Position numbers and translations under genes: made by a program
Shown here: one piece after another, positions 1 to 4,783 of the stretch
Layout: each line of letters begins with the position of its first letter
Position numbering within the stretch: the stretch's first letter is position 1
From: JACQMJ01 sp964373495
Lineage (GTDB): Bacteria; Patescibacteriota; Minisyncoccia; Sungbacterales; SURF-37
DNA: 5,061 bases
NCBI GenBank assembly: GCA_964373495.1
Contig: CAYJUW010000049.1
Coordinates: forward strand, 1 to 5,061
Reading direction: 5' to 3'
The notes under the pieces: generated by a model
Databases searched by the model: none
The model's input: the letters and a program-made list of their open reading frames with translations, nothing else
What the model was told of the DNA's origin: nothing

Positions 1-16
1 GCAGGCAGCTCCCGGG

Positions 17-51
17 CGGGTTCCCCCACTAAAAGCGGGGTACTATTCCCG
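17..51. repeat. Nested REP-like hairpin
   Basis: An inner stem is formed by CCCCAC (24-29) and GCGGGG (35-40) around a TAAAA loop. The one A/C mismatch on the plus strand becomes a G-U pair if the minus strand is transcribed. An outer CGGG (17-20) / CCCG (48-51) pair encloses it. There is no T-tract on either side, so it is not a canonical intrinsic terminator. It lies about 140 nt downstream of the PaaX-like gene and could stabilise that transcript's 3' end or be an interspersed REP element. The fold is seen directly; the function is not known. Confidence 0.45.
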
Positions 52-126
52 TTCATAGCTTTTCAGTATCCATACTAGCACTCCGCCCAATAGCTCGTCA
101 AGACCAGTGAGTCCTTTATACACAAT

Positions 127-144
127 ACGCTCCGAACGCTCCGA
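127..144. repeat. 9-bp tandem duplication
   Basis: ACGCTCCGA occurs twice in direct succession (127-135 and 136-144). It lies between the left-edge hairpin and the first ACGATCGT dyad, in non-coding sequence. No function can be assigned. Confidence 0.6.
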
Positions 145-150
145 GTATGG

Positions 151-180
151 GACAAAAATATACGATCGTACTATATTGTC
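151..180. promoter_or_regulatory. ACGATCGT dyad, site 1 (putative operator)
   Basis: This is a 30-bp dyad: GACAA (151-155), five bases, the perfect palindrome TACGATCGTA (161-170), five bases, TTGTC (176-180). The same architecture and exact spacing recur at 738-767, and the two sites agree at 24 of 31 positions when the preceding G is included. It lies 8 bp beyond the stop codon of the PaaX-like gene. On the plus strand GGGACA (149-154), a 17-nt spacer and TATATT (172-177) resemble a sigma70 promoter pointing rightward, antisense to that gene. The symmetry suggests a binding site for a dimeric regulator, most simply the adjacent one. That assignment is inference. Confidence 0.6.
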
Positions 181-188
181 CAACACAC

Positions 189-734
189 TCAGGCCGACGG
201 AAAGAACGCACTCCGAAGGTCGTCGTCATCCCGAATGTTATCCGCGGTGACGATCCTGAAATTTTTGCCGAGTGCGAGCTCAGAAATGAACTCGGAGAAC
301 TCGTCGGGCAGCGGATACGGTGTAACCCAAACGCTCTTCTGAAGTTGAAAGAACCCGAGGCCATCCAGTTCCTTCCGGAGGAAATCCCGACGGCCGCGAA
401 TACGCTCGGGGATATCAAATATGACGAGCCGCCACTTGTCGTCCCAACGCTTCTGGCGAGCAAACACAAACCTCAACCGCAAGCGCCGTGCCAGCTCTCC
501 CCCGCTGTCCGTGAGATACCATTCTTCCCGGCCGCCCTTCGTTCGAGTACCAACGAGATGCTTCCGCTCCAATCGTTTCAGTGCACGTTGGAATGAGCGG
601 CGTTGCGCATGGGCGCAGAATTGGTGGTAGTACGGATGGGGGTAGAATACTCCTATTGTTGCGGTTGTGAGCTCGTCGAGGATCGCGATGGCCGCCTCGC
701 CGAGCGTCAGCTGATACGTGGTGATACGCCGCAT
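189..734 (-). CDS. PaaX-like transcriptional regulator (winged helix + Cas2-like domain)
   Basis: The 181-residue product has an N-terminal winged-helix-like region (about 8-80, with a basic recognition-type stretch RRSFQRALKRLERKHLV and a wing-like GGREEWYLT). A Cas2-like ferredoxin-fold domain follows (about 99-170), marked by KWRLVIFDIPE (100-110), R-rich helix residues, LGFFQLQKSVWV (126-137) and P139. This is the central domain of PaaX-type repressors; Asp107 sits where Cas2 nucleases keep their catalytic aspartate. The C-terminal domain of full PaaX (about 300 residues) is absent, and such short forms are often annotated as 'Cas2' in CPR genomes. There is no CRISPR array here, so a DNA-binding regulator is the better call. 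ATG 734 is the earliest ATG, with an in-frame TAA just upstream. There is no Shine-Dalgarno, so leaderless translation is possible. A 30-bp dyad begins 3 bp upstream of the start, which suggests autoregulation. Confidence 0.82.
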   Translation of the reverse strand: MRRITTYQLTLGEAAIAILDELTTATIGVFYPHPYYHQFCAHAQRRSFQRALKRLERKHLVGTRTKGGREEWYLTDSGGELARRLRLRFVFARQKRWDDKWRLVIFDIPERIRGRRDFLRKELDGLGFFQLQKSVWVTPYPLPDEFSEFISELALGKNFRIVTADNIRDDDDLRSAFFPSA

Positions 735-737
735 GGG

Positions 738-767
738 GACAAAAACGAACGATCGTTAAAAATTGTC
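738..767. promoter_or_regulatory. ACGATCGT dyad, site 2 (putative autoregulatory operator)
   Basis: GACAA (738-742), five bases, the palindrome AACGATCGTT (748-757), five bases, TTGTC (763-767). It ends 3 bp before the start codon of the PaaX-like gene, where the minus-strand promoter must lie: GCGACA resembles a -35 element and the T-rich run before GTCCCC-ATG occupies the -10 position. A repressor bound here would block the gene's own transcription. The dyad is seen directly; the binding protein is inferred. Confidence 0.65.
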
Positions 768-797
768 GCATGTCCGGAGCACGGACCATACCAACGC

Positions 798-828
798 ATC
801 ATACCCAATCATACCCAATCATACCCAA
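798..828. repeat. 10-bp tandem repeat (ATACCCAATC, about 3 copies)
   Basis: ATACCCAATC at 801-810 and 811-820, followed by a partial copy, ATACCCAA, at 821-828. A degenerate ATC precedes at 798-800, and a weaker related sequence, CCATACCAACGC, lies around 786-797. It abuts a second, 12-bp repeat that shares the ACCCAA core. It is non-coding, between gap and the PaaX-like gene. Confidence 0.85.
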
Positions 829-861
829 CGGAGCACCCAACGGAGCACCCAACGGAGCACC
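823..861. repeat. 12-bp tandem repeat (ACCCAACGGAGC, 3.25 copies)
   Basis: Perfect copies of ACCCAACGGAGC at 823-834, 835-846 and 847-858, then ACC up to the stop codon of gap. The first copy shares its ACCCAA with the last copy of the 10-bp repeat, so the two minisatellites overlap by six bases. The array occupies the position where a gap terminator would be expected, and no T-tailed hairpin is seen there. Confidence 0.85.
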
Positions 862-1865
862 TAGAGTTTTTCGGCGATCCTGCGGACGTGCTCGACCAGG
901 GTGGCGGTGTAGCCGGCCTCGTTGTCGTACCAGGAAAATACTTTGACCAAATCGCCGTCCACCACGCGCGTAAGGCCCGCGTCTATTATCGCGCCGTAGG
1001 GCTCGCCGATGATGTCCGTTGAGACCAGCGGCAGATCCGTGACGTTGAGGATTTTTGCCCAGCGCTCCTCTGCTGCCGCTTTCTTAAAAATTCCATTCAC
1101 CTCCTGAACTGATGTCTTCTTCTCGACAAGCGCAGTTACGACGGAGAGCGAGCCGGTAATCGTCGGCACGCGAATCGCCACCGCATCAAACTTTCCTTTG
1201 AGCTCGGGAATAGCATCAATCACTGCCTCGGCCGCGCCCGTGGTTGACGGCACAATGTTTACTGCGGCCGCCCTTCCCCGCCGGGGGTCCTTGGCATCGG
1301 GAGCATCAACGAGCTTTTGCGTCGCAGTGTAGCCGTGCACCGTGGTCATGCCGGCCTTTGCGATACCGATGGATTCATGCAGAATCGTAAGCACCGGTGC
1401 CACCGAATTCGTGGTGCAGGAGGCGTTGCAGGTAAGCGGCCCGGCTTTGGCAAAACGGTCATCATTCACGCCAATGAGCGCAGTAGTCACGTCCCCGGTT
1501 GCCGGAGCCGTGATCACCACGCGCTTTGCGCCGGCATCAAGGTGGGCTTTGGCTTTTGCGCTGTCCGTGAATAAGCCGGTTGATTCAACTACGATATCTA
1601 CGCCGAGCTTGGCCCACGGGAGTTTGGCCGGATCTTTTTCCGCAAACACCGGAATCTCGTAATCATCCACCGCGATGGCTTTCTCCGTCGCGTTCACCAT
1701 GCGGCCATACCGCCCGTAGACAGAATCAAACTTCAAAAGATAGCCAAGCGTCTCGGCATCGGTGAGGTCGTCCACCGCGACAATGTCGAATTCCGGCAGG
1801 CCGAAGGCAGCGCGGAAGAACGAACGCCCAATTCTCCCAAACCCGTTTATCGCTATCTTGGCCAT
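861..1865 (-). CDS. gap: Type I glyceraldehyde-3-phosphate dehydrogenase
   Basis: The enzyme oxidises glyceraldehyde 3-phosphate to 1,3-bisphosphoglycerate with a dinucleotide cofactor in cytosolic glycolysis. At 334 residues it has the usual family length and looks complete. Visible hallmarks are the Rossmann motif INGFGRIGR (6-14), acidic D32/D33 at the end of the second strand (which favours NAD+ over NADP+), the active-site block ASCTTN (148-153) with nucleophile Cys150, general-base His177 in TTVHGYTATQ, the phosphate-site region PSTTGAA, and the C-terminal SWYDNEAGY (311-319). ATG 1865 gives the canonical MAKIAINGFGRIGR start. No Shine-Dalgarno precedes it. A TCGACA hexamer within the upstream REP-like hairpin could serve as a -35, but no convincing -10 follows. 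It is transcribed towards the PaaX-like gene, 126 nt away. Function is certain at family level. Confidence 0.97.
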   Translation of the reverse strand: MAKIAINGFGRIGRSFFRAAFGLPEFDIVAVDDLTDAETLGYLLKFDSVYGRYGRMVNATEKAIAVDDYEIPVFAEKDPAKLPWAKLGVDIVVESTGLFTDSAKAKAHLDAGAKRVVITAPATGDVTTALIGVNDDRFAKAGPLTCNASCTTNSVAPVLTILHESIGIAKAGMTTVHGYTATQKLVDAPDAKDPRRGRAAAVNIVPSTTGAAEAVIDAIPELKGKFDAVAIRVPTITGSLSVVTALVEKKTSVQEVNGIFKKAAAEERWAKILNVTDLPLVSTDIIGEPYGAIIDAGLTRVVDGDLVKVFSWYDNEAGYTATLVEHVRRIAEKL

Positions 1866-1877
1866 GGTATGGCGTTA

Positions 1878-1904
1878 CCCGCCTGCCCCGAGCTTGTCGA
1901 GGGG
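1878..1904. repeat. REP-like hairpin in the divergent intergenic region
   Basis: CCCCGAGCTTGTCGAGGGG (1886-1904) folds as CCC-CGA / TCG-GGG around a GCTTG loop with one bulged A, preceded by CCCGCCTG. Closely similar GACAAGCTC-containing palindromes are familiar interspersed elements in many environmental bacterial genomes (from memory, not searched). It sits between the divergent gap gene and the small plus-strand gene and could affect either 5' region. Confidence 0.5.
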
Positions 1905-1935
1905 TTGATTGCAATTTTCGCCGGTTTCATATACT
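1905..1935 (+). promoter_or_regulatory. Putative sigma70-like promoter for the small plus-strand gene
   Basis: TATACT (1930-1935) matches five of six bases of the -10 consensus. Upstream are two imperfect -35 candidates, TTGATT (1905-1910, 19-nt spacer) and TTGCAA (1909-1914, 15-nt spacer). Transcription would start near 1942, giving a leader of about 25 nt that contains the Shine-Dalgarno. The good -10 is offset by non-ideal spacing. Confidence 0.5.
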
Positions 1936-1951
1936 ATGAGGATAACACGGG

Positions 1952-1958
1952 AAGGAGG
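1952..1958 (+). promoter_or_regulatory. Shine-Dalgarno that decides the start of the small gene
   Basis: AAGGAGG lies 2 nt before ATG 1961 and 8 nt before the in-frame ATG 1967. Only the second spacing is normal, so 1967 is preferred. It is the only canonical ribosome-binding site seen in this window. Confidence 0.7.
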
Positions 1959-1966
1959 CGATGCGA

Positions 1967-2257
1967 ATGGGACGGCTCGAACGGACGACCTTTAACATCT
2001 TACGTTCTTTTCCCGTGAACACGCTCCACACCGATTCGGAGATCTGGCTCAGGGTGCAGGAGGCGTTGCCGTTGGCCCGGCGAGACGATTTCGCGCGGGC
2101 TATCTGCGAAGTGGGGCGCCGGCACGGCCTCATCGGCGGGCTCCTCGAACGGGGCGACGAGCGCCTCTGGGGCTGTGCGCTCCGAAGCAAAATCAGAGAG
2201 ATGCCTTCCGAAGCACTCCTGCTCATCGGCGCCAAACTGGAACCGATCGGCCGATGA
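1967..2257 (+). CDS. Small hypothetical protein, 96 residues
   Basis: I do not recognise the family. The product is predicted soluble, Arg- and Leu-rich and probably mostly helical (for example SEIWLRVQEALPLARRDDF and ALRSKIREMPSEALLLIG). It has one Cys pair far apart and no signal peptide or membrane segment. Three independent signals support a real gene on this strand: a TATACT -10 box upstream, a strong AAGGAGG 8 nt before ATG 1967, and an intrinsic terminator 20 nt after the TGA. It is therefore probably monocistronic, divergent from gap and convergent with gdhA. Competing minus-strand frames here have no such signals, and one of them would have to cross the terminator hairpin. The basic, helical character could suit nucleic-acid or ribosome binding, but that is speculation. 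Confidence 0.7.
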   Translation: MGRLERTTFNILRSFPVNTLHTDSEIWLRVQEALPLARRDDFARAICEVGRRHGLIGGLLERGDERLWGCALRSKIREMPSEALLLIGAKLEPIGR

Positions 2258-2276
2258 CGGGAAGCAGGGGGCAGTC

Positions 2277-2309
2277 AGCCAGACATGTCCGAACACACGT
2301 CTGGCTTTT
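2277..2309 (+). terminator. Intrinsic terminator of the small plus-strand gene
   Basis: A 12-bp stem with one mismatch: AGCCAGACATGT (2277-2288), loop CCGAAC (2289-2294), ACACGTCTGGCT (2295-2306), then TTT and an AT-rich run. The T-tract is on the plus strand only. In the gdhA direction the hairpin is followed by GACTGCC, so it would not act as a classical terminator for gdhA, though it could block 3' exonucleases. Confidence 0.85.
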
Positions 2310-2345
2310 AAATTTTGCACTATCATTTTGATTTTTGAATTTGTT
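2308..2345. repeat. AT-rich interspersed-repeat-like spacer
   Basis: Between the terminator and the gdhA stop codon lies a strongly AT-rich tract. Read on the minus strand it is a run of related words (CAAATTC, AAAAATC, AAAATGAT, GTGCAAAATTT). Its composition contrasts sharply with the GC-rich genes on both sides. From memory this wording is typical of dispersed short repeats in CPR genomes; no search was done. Confidence 0.45.
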
Positions 2346-3620
2346 TCATACCCACCCCCGCAACCGCATGGCCTCAGCCACACGCCCGACGGCCAATCGG
2401 TATGCGGCCTCGCGCCAGGAGCCGCCCTTGGCACTTTCCCTTTCGACCGCACTCATGGCGTTCACCAGAATCCGCTCGATCTTGCCGTTCACCTCATCCT
2501 CCTCCCAATAGAATCGCTGCAAGCCCTGCACCCATTCAAAGTAGGAACCGACCACGCCGCCCGCGTTGGCAAGAATATCCGGAATGACTTCGACGCCGGC
2601 CTTGGCCAGCACTTCCTCGGCTTCCGGCGTCACCGGACCGTTGGCCATTTCTAAAATCACCCGCGCCCTGATGCGGCCGGCGTTTTCTCCGGTAATCACA
2701 TTTTCGAGCGCAGCCGGAATGAGAATATCGACATCAAGCTCCAGCAGCTCTTCGTTGGACATAACTTTATACTTCCCGCCGCCCGCCTCTTCGAGCGATA
2801 CCGGCCGTGTACCCGCCTTTCTTTTCTCACCCTGCGCTCGAATGATGCCCTCCACGTCAATGCCCTCGGCATCAACTATCGCTCCCCGCGAATCAGAGAG
2901 AGCCGCCACGCGATAGCCATCCCCAAAAAGCAGCTGTGCTATCGTGGATCCCACCGCACCAAAGCCCTGTATCGCCACCGATGGTTTTGGATTTTGTGCT
3001 TTGTGCTTTGGATTTCGAATTTTGAGAAATTCTCTCAAAATGACAGCACCGCCGAACCCCGTAGCCGTATCTCGGCCAAACGACCCACCGATTTCAAGGG
3101 GCTTTCCCGTAAACGCGTTCGGCTCAAAGTAGCCGACGAGCTTGGAATATTCATCCACCATCCAGGCCATGATCTGAGGGGTGGTGCCGACGTCCGGCGC
3201 GGGAATATCCTTCTTCGGGCCAATGACATCGCGCAAATGCCGAATGTAGCTACGAGAAACATCTTCGAGCTCTTTTGCAGACAACGCCTTTGGATTCACC
3301 GTCACCGCGCCCTTGGCCCCGCCGTAGGGAACGCCGACCAGCGCGGTCTTCCAGGTCATGAGCGAGGCCAGCGCGCTTACTTCGTCGAGGTTTGAATCGG
3401 GATGAAAGCGAATCCCGCCTTTATACGGCCCGCGGGCGTCATTATGCTGTACCCGCCAGGCCTTGAAGATCCGCGTCTTGCCACTCTCCATGGGTAAAGG
3501 AATCTCGAAAGCCGCCACGTTTTTCGGTTTCTGTACAACCGACAACACATCGGCGCCGAGATCCAGTGTCGCAGCCGCCGATTCCACGTATCTCGCCGTG
3601 TTCCCGAGGAAAGAAGTCAC
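2346..3620 (-). CDS. gdhA: Glutamate dehydrogenase (Glu/Leu/Phe/Val dehydrogenase family)
   Basis: The enzyme interconverts glutamate and 2-oxoglutarate plus ammonia with NAD(P)(H). Numbered from GTG 3620 (424 residues, the usual size), the substrate domain shows RVQHNDARGPYKGGIRFHP (Lys67), MTWKTAL (Lys91), PYGGAKGAV (Lys103, expected catalytic lysine) and PAPDVGT (140-146, expected catalytic Asp143). The hinge GRDTATGFGG follows, then a Rossmann domain with QGFGAVGS (218-225) and ALSDSRGAI. The C-terminal signature PDILANAGGVVGSYFEWVQ is present. GTG 3620 is chosen because the product then begins TSFLGNTARYVESAA as in relatives. The other GTG (3668) lies inside a palindrome and adds a poorly fitting N-terminus. 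No Shine-Dalgarno is visible. Residues about 200-212 (KIRNPKHKAQNPK) are encoded by an AT-rich repeat-like tract just before the cofactor-binding fold and look inserted. Glutamate is the expected substrate, but leucine or related specificity cannot be excluded. Confidence 0.93.
   Translation of the reverse strand: MTSFLGNTARYVESAAATLDLGADVLSVVQKPKNVAAFEIPLPMESGKTRIFKAWRVQHNDARGPYKGGIRFHPDSNLDEVSALASLMTWKTALVGVPYGGAKGAVTVNPKALSAKELEDVSRSYIRHLRDVIGPKKDIPAPDVGTTPQIMAWMVDEYSKLVGYFEPNAFTGKPLEIGGSFGRDTATGFGGAVILREFLKIRNPKHKAQNPKPSVAIQGFGAVGSTIAQLLFGDGYRVAALSDSRGAIVDAEGIDVEGIIRAQGEKRKAGTRPVSLEEAGGGKYKVMSNEELLELDVDILIPAALENVITGENAGRIRARVILEMANGPVTPEAEEVLAKAGVEVIPDILANAGGVVGSYFEWVQGLQRFYWEEDEVNGKIERILVNAMSAVERESAKGGSWREAAYRLAVGRVAEAMRLRGWV
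2984..3023. repeat. AT-rich repeat-like insert inside gdhA
   Basis: The plus strand reads as internal direct words (TTTTGGATTTTGTGC, TTTGTGC, TTTGGATTTCG) and is much more AT-rich than the rest of gdhA. It encodes the low-complexity peptide IRNPKHKAQNPK in the surface loop that joins the helix ILREFLK to the first Rossmann strand VAIQGFG. The gene stays in frame. The wording resembles dispersed short repeats in CPR and other environmental genomes (memory only). Confidence 0.6.
3020..3040. repeat. 8-bp-arm inverted repeat inside gdhA
   Basis: TTTTGAGA (3020-3027), AATTC spacer, TCTCAAAA (3033-3040) form a perfect inverted repeat at the edge of the AT-rich insert. It encodes part of the helix ILREFLK. 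It may be chance within a coding helix or the end of the inserted element. Confidence 0.5.
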
Positions 3621-3654
3621 GAAAATCTTATTGCCGCGAAGAAAAACTAATCTT

Positions 3655-3686
3655 AACAAATTTCTCACGATCGTGAGAAAAATGTT
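3655..3686. promoter_or_regulatory. ACGATCGT palindrome, site 3 (putative gdhA operator)
   Basis: TTTCTCACGATCGTGAGAAA (3661-3680) is a perfect 20-bp palindrome, flanked symmetrically by AACA (3655-3658) and TGTT (3683-3686). It lies between the HMA gene and gdhA, 40 bp upstream of GTG 3620. A minus-strand -10-like TAAGAT (3655-3650) adjoins it, so a bound protein would overlap the promoter. Its ACGATCGT core is shared with the two dyads around the PaaX-like gene; the outer arms differ (AACA/TGTT rather than GACAA/TTGTC, offset by about 1 bp). Confidence 0.6.
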
Positions 3687-3695
3687 CAGATTCTC

Positions 3696-3908
3696 CTAGG
3701 CTGATGTTGCGGTATAGCCGAGCTCGGCGATGGCCTTCACGATCGCCTCCCGGGAGGTCTTGGCCGGATCAAATTCAAACGAGCCCTTTTTGCCGTCGTA
3801 GTCCACAAACACGGCTTTGACCCCCTCCATCTGCGACACGAACATCTGGATGCCAGCAGCGCAAGCGCCACAGTGCATTCCATCTATTTTTAGTTCAACG
3901 TTCTCCAT
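3696..3908 (-). CDS. Heavy-metal-associated (HMA) domain protein, CopZ-like metallochaperone
   Basis: The 70-residue protein is a single ferredoxin-like HMA domain. It begins VELKIDGMHCGACAAG, with the metal-binding CxxC formed by Cys13 and Cys16 in the usual GMxCxxC loop, and ends with the typical second half, REAIVKAIAELGYTA. Such proteins carry Cu(I) or similar soft metals in the cytosol to P1B-type ATPases or metalloregulators. ATG 3908 is preferred over an upstream in-frame start that overlaps the VOC gene, because the domain begins immediately. It starts 13 nt after the VOC stop, so the two are likely cotranscribed. No Shine-Dalgarno is visible, and the gap contains overlapping palindromes (ATAACGTTAT and CGTTATAACG). 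The remnant of a metal ATPase upstream of the VOC gene explains its presence here. Confidence 0.85.
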   Translation of the reverse strand: MENVELKIDGMHCGACAAGIQMFVSQMEGVKAVFVDYDGKKGSFEFDPAKTSREAIVKAIAELGYTATSA

Positions 3909-3921
3909 AACGTTATAACGC

Positions 3922-4329
3922 TTAAGGGATGTGTACGATCTCGAGCTTCGCCCTGTCAGGATCTTCAAAGAAAACCGCATAGTAACCCTCGTGGTACTCC
4001 GGAAACTCCTTCGGCGTTCCGTAGAGTGTATGAATCCGACGAGGTTTGAGAAACTCTTTCACGAATCGGTCAACCGCTGCCCTCGATGGTACCCGAAAGG
4101 CCAAGTGGTTCAATCCAGTCTGCTTCCGATGAAATCGTTTCTTCCTGAACCGCCGTTCTGTTGCCATAATCCAGAAGTCTACATTCCCACCACCGATGCC
4201 AATGTAATCCTTACCTCGATCGACCACCAGTAGCCAGCCGAGCTTTCGCAAGAGCGCGCGATAGAACGGAATAGACCGCCTCGCGCTGCTGACGTTTACC
4301 TGAATGTGATAGAGGTTCGCCCCCCTCAT
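3922..4329 (-). CDS. VOC (glyoxalase/bleomycin-resistance/dioxygenase) superfamily protein
   Basis: The 135-residue protein is one VOC unit made of two beta-alpha-beta-beta-beta modules. It opens LYHIQVNVSSARRSIPFYRALLRKLGW, with second-module start GLNHLAFRVPSRAAVDRFV and the closing strands YYAVFFEDPDRAKLEIVHIP. His8, His75 and Glu130 occupy the positions that usually bind the divalent metal. The substrate cannot be told; family members act on glyoxal-type thiols, aromatic ring cleavage or antibiotic binding. Glu108, His113 and other acidic/His residues late in module two are also near the expected pocket. ATG 4329 overlaps the TGA of the upstream ATPase remnant as ATGA, a classic translational-coupling arrangement that survives although the partner gene does not. 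No Shine-Dalgarno is seen, which fits former dependence on coupling. Confidence 0.85.
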   Translation of the reverse strand: MRGANLYHIQVNVSSARRSIPFYRALLRKLGWLLVVDRGKDYIGIGGGNVDFWIMATERRFRKKRFHRKQTGLNHLAFRVPSRAAVDRFVKEFLKPRRIHTLYGTPKEFPEYHEGYYAVFFEDPDRAKLEIVHIP

Positions 4330-4415
4330 TGATGAGCTGCCGTCCGCTCAATCGGCGGCGTATAGCGCCGCAGCAGCAATGAGTTGGTAACCACCGACAC
4401 CGAGTGAAGGGCCGC
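4326..4415 (-). pseudogene. C-terminal remnant of a heavy-metal P1B-type ATPase
   Basis: In the frame ending at TGA 4328-4326 the minus strand reads ALHSVSVVTNSLLLRRY followed by TPPIERTAAHQ. The ALxSVSVVTNSLxLRR pattern is the last transmembrane segment and terminus of CopA-like Cu/heavy-metal ATPases (consensus AMALSSVSVVTNALRLRR). About 29 codons remain, with no ATG; similarity stops at the 3' end of the PIN toxin gene, whose stop codon lies one base beyond. The remnant's stop overlaps the VOC start (ATGA), and an HMA protein follows, so a metal ATPase operon once stood here. Alternatives are an assembly join or a chance match, but the motif and context agree. Confidence 0.7.
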
Positions 4416-4416
4416 G

Positions 4417-4782
4417 TTAAACCGCCGCCAGCTGCAACCCGCGAACTGGCTTGAAATCCCGAACATTCCTTGTTACGAGGATTGAATTGGTAATAAGCGC
4501 GGATGCAGCTACCACCGCATCGGCAAGCTGCAAACGATACGCACGCCGCACCTCCGCGGCTCGTTCAGCAATCGAAAGATCGAGGTTTACGATAATGGTC
4601 TGACTGGTAAACTGCCGGAAGGTATTCACTGCCGCCGGGGTAATGAGAGGATAGGAAAGAAATTCAAGGGCCACGATGCTGGGTACGTAGAAGACCTCCC
4701 GCTGGTGAAGGTTGAGAAACGCTGCGACCGCTGGATCGCCCGCCGCATAGTATATGAGCACGTTCGTGTCGAGCACGAACAT
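4417..4782 (-). CDS. PIN-domain ribonuclease toxin (VapC-like)
   Basis: The 121-residue protein is a complete PIN domain. It shows MFVLDTNVLIYY (Asp5), SIVALEFLSYP (Glu40), LQLADAVVAASAL (Asp88) and TRNVRDF (Asn106/Asp109), the acidic set that binds Mg2+/Mn2+ in VapC-type endoribonucleases. The usual Pro before the third Asp is Ala87 here. VapC toxins cleave tRNA or rRNA when freed from their antitoxin. ATG 4782 is chosen because MFVLDTN is the canonical PIN N-terminus; a longer frame upstream adds 42 unrelated residues that overlap the antitoxin. The start lies one base after the antitoxin TAG, so translation is probably coupled. The stop abuts the metal-ATPase remnant, which suggests the module arrived or rearranged there. 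Confidence 0.88.
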   Translation of the reverse strand: MFVLDTNVLIYYAAGDPAVAAFLNLHQREVFYVPSIVALEFLSYPLITPAAVNTFRQFTSQTIIVNLDLSIAERAAEVRRAYRLQLADAVVAASALITNSILVTRNVRDFKPVRGLQLAAV

Positions 4783-4783
4783 G

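Noticed and set aside
43..188. Minus-strand open frame ending LDELLGGVLVWILKSYERE with a TAG at 45-43
   Set aside because: It has no ATG and no ribosome-binding site, runs through the site 1 dyad and the 9-bp duplication, and matches no family I know. It may be a gene fragment but is not supported.
147..596. Plus-strand open frame opposite the PaaX-like gene
   Set aside because: It is the antisense shadow of a clear gene; the promoter-like sequence at site 1 alone does not make it coding.
798..861. Possible CRISPR array
   Set aside because: The units are 10 and 12 bp and directly tandem, without spacers, and there are no cas genes apart from the Cas2-like fold of a regulator.
1927..2452. 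Minus-strand open frames opposite the small plus-strand gene
   Set aside because: They lack start signals, have shadow-like composition, and one crosses the plus-strand terminator; promoter, SD and terminator all support the plus-strand gene.
3621..3668. Longer gdhA N-terminus from GTG 3668
   Set aside because: The start would lie inside the 20-bp palindrome, no SD supports it, and the added residues do not fit the family, whereas GTG 3620 does.
3907..3920. Overlapping palindromes ATAACGTTAT and CGTTATAACG before the HMA gene
   Set aside because: They are short and AT-rich, and the TATAAC within them lies only 3 nt from the ATG with no -35, so a promoter or operator is not supported.
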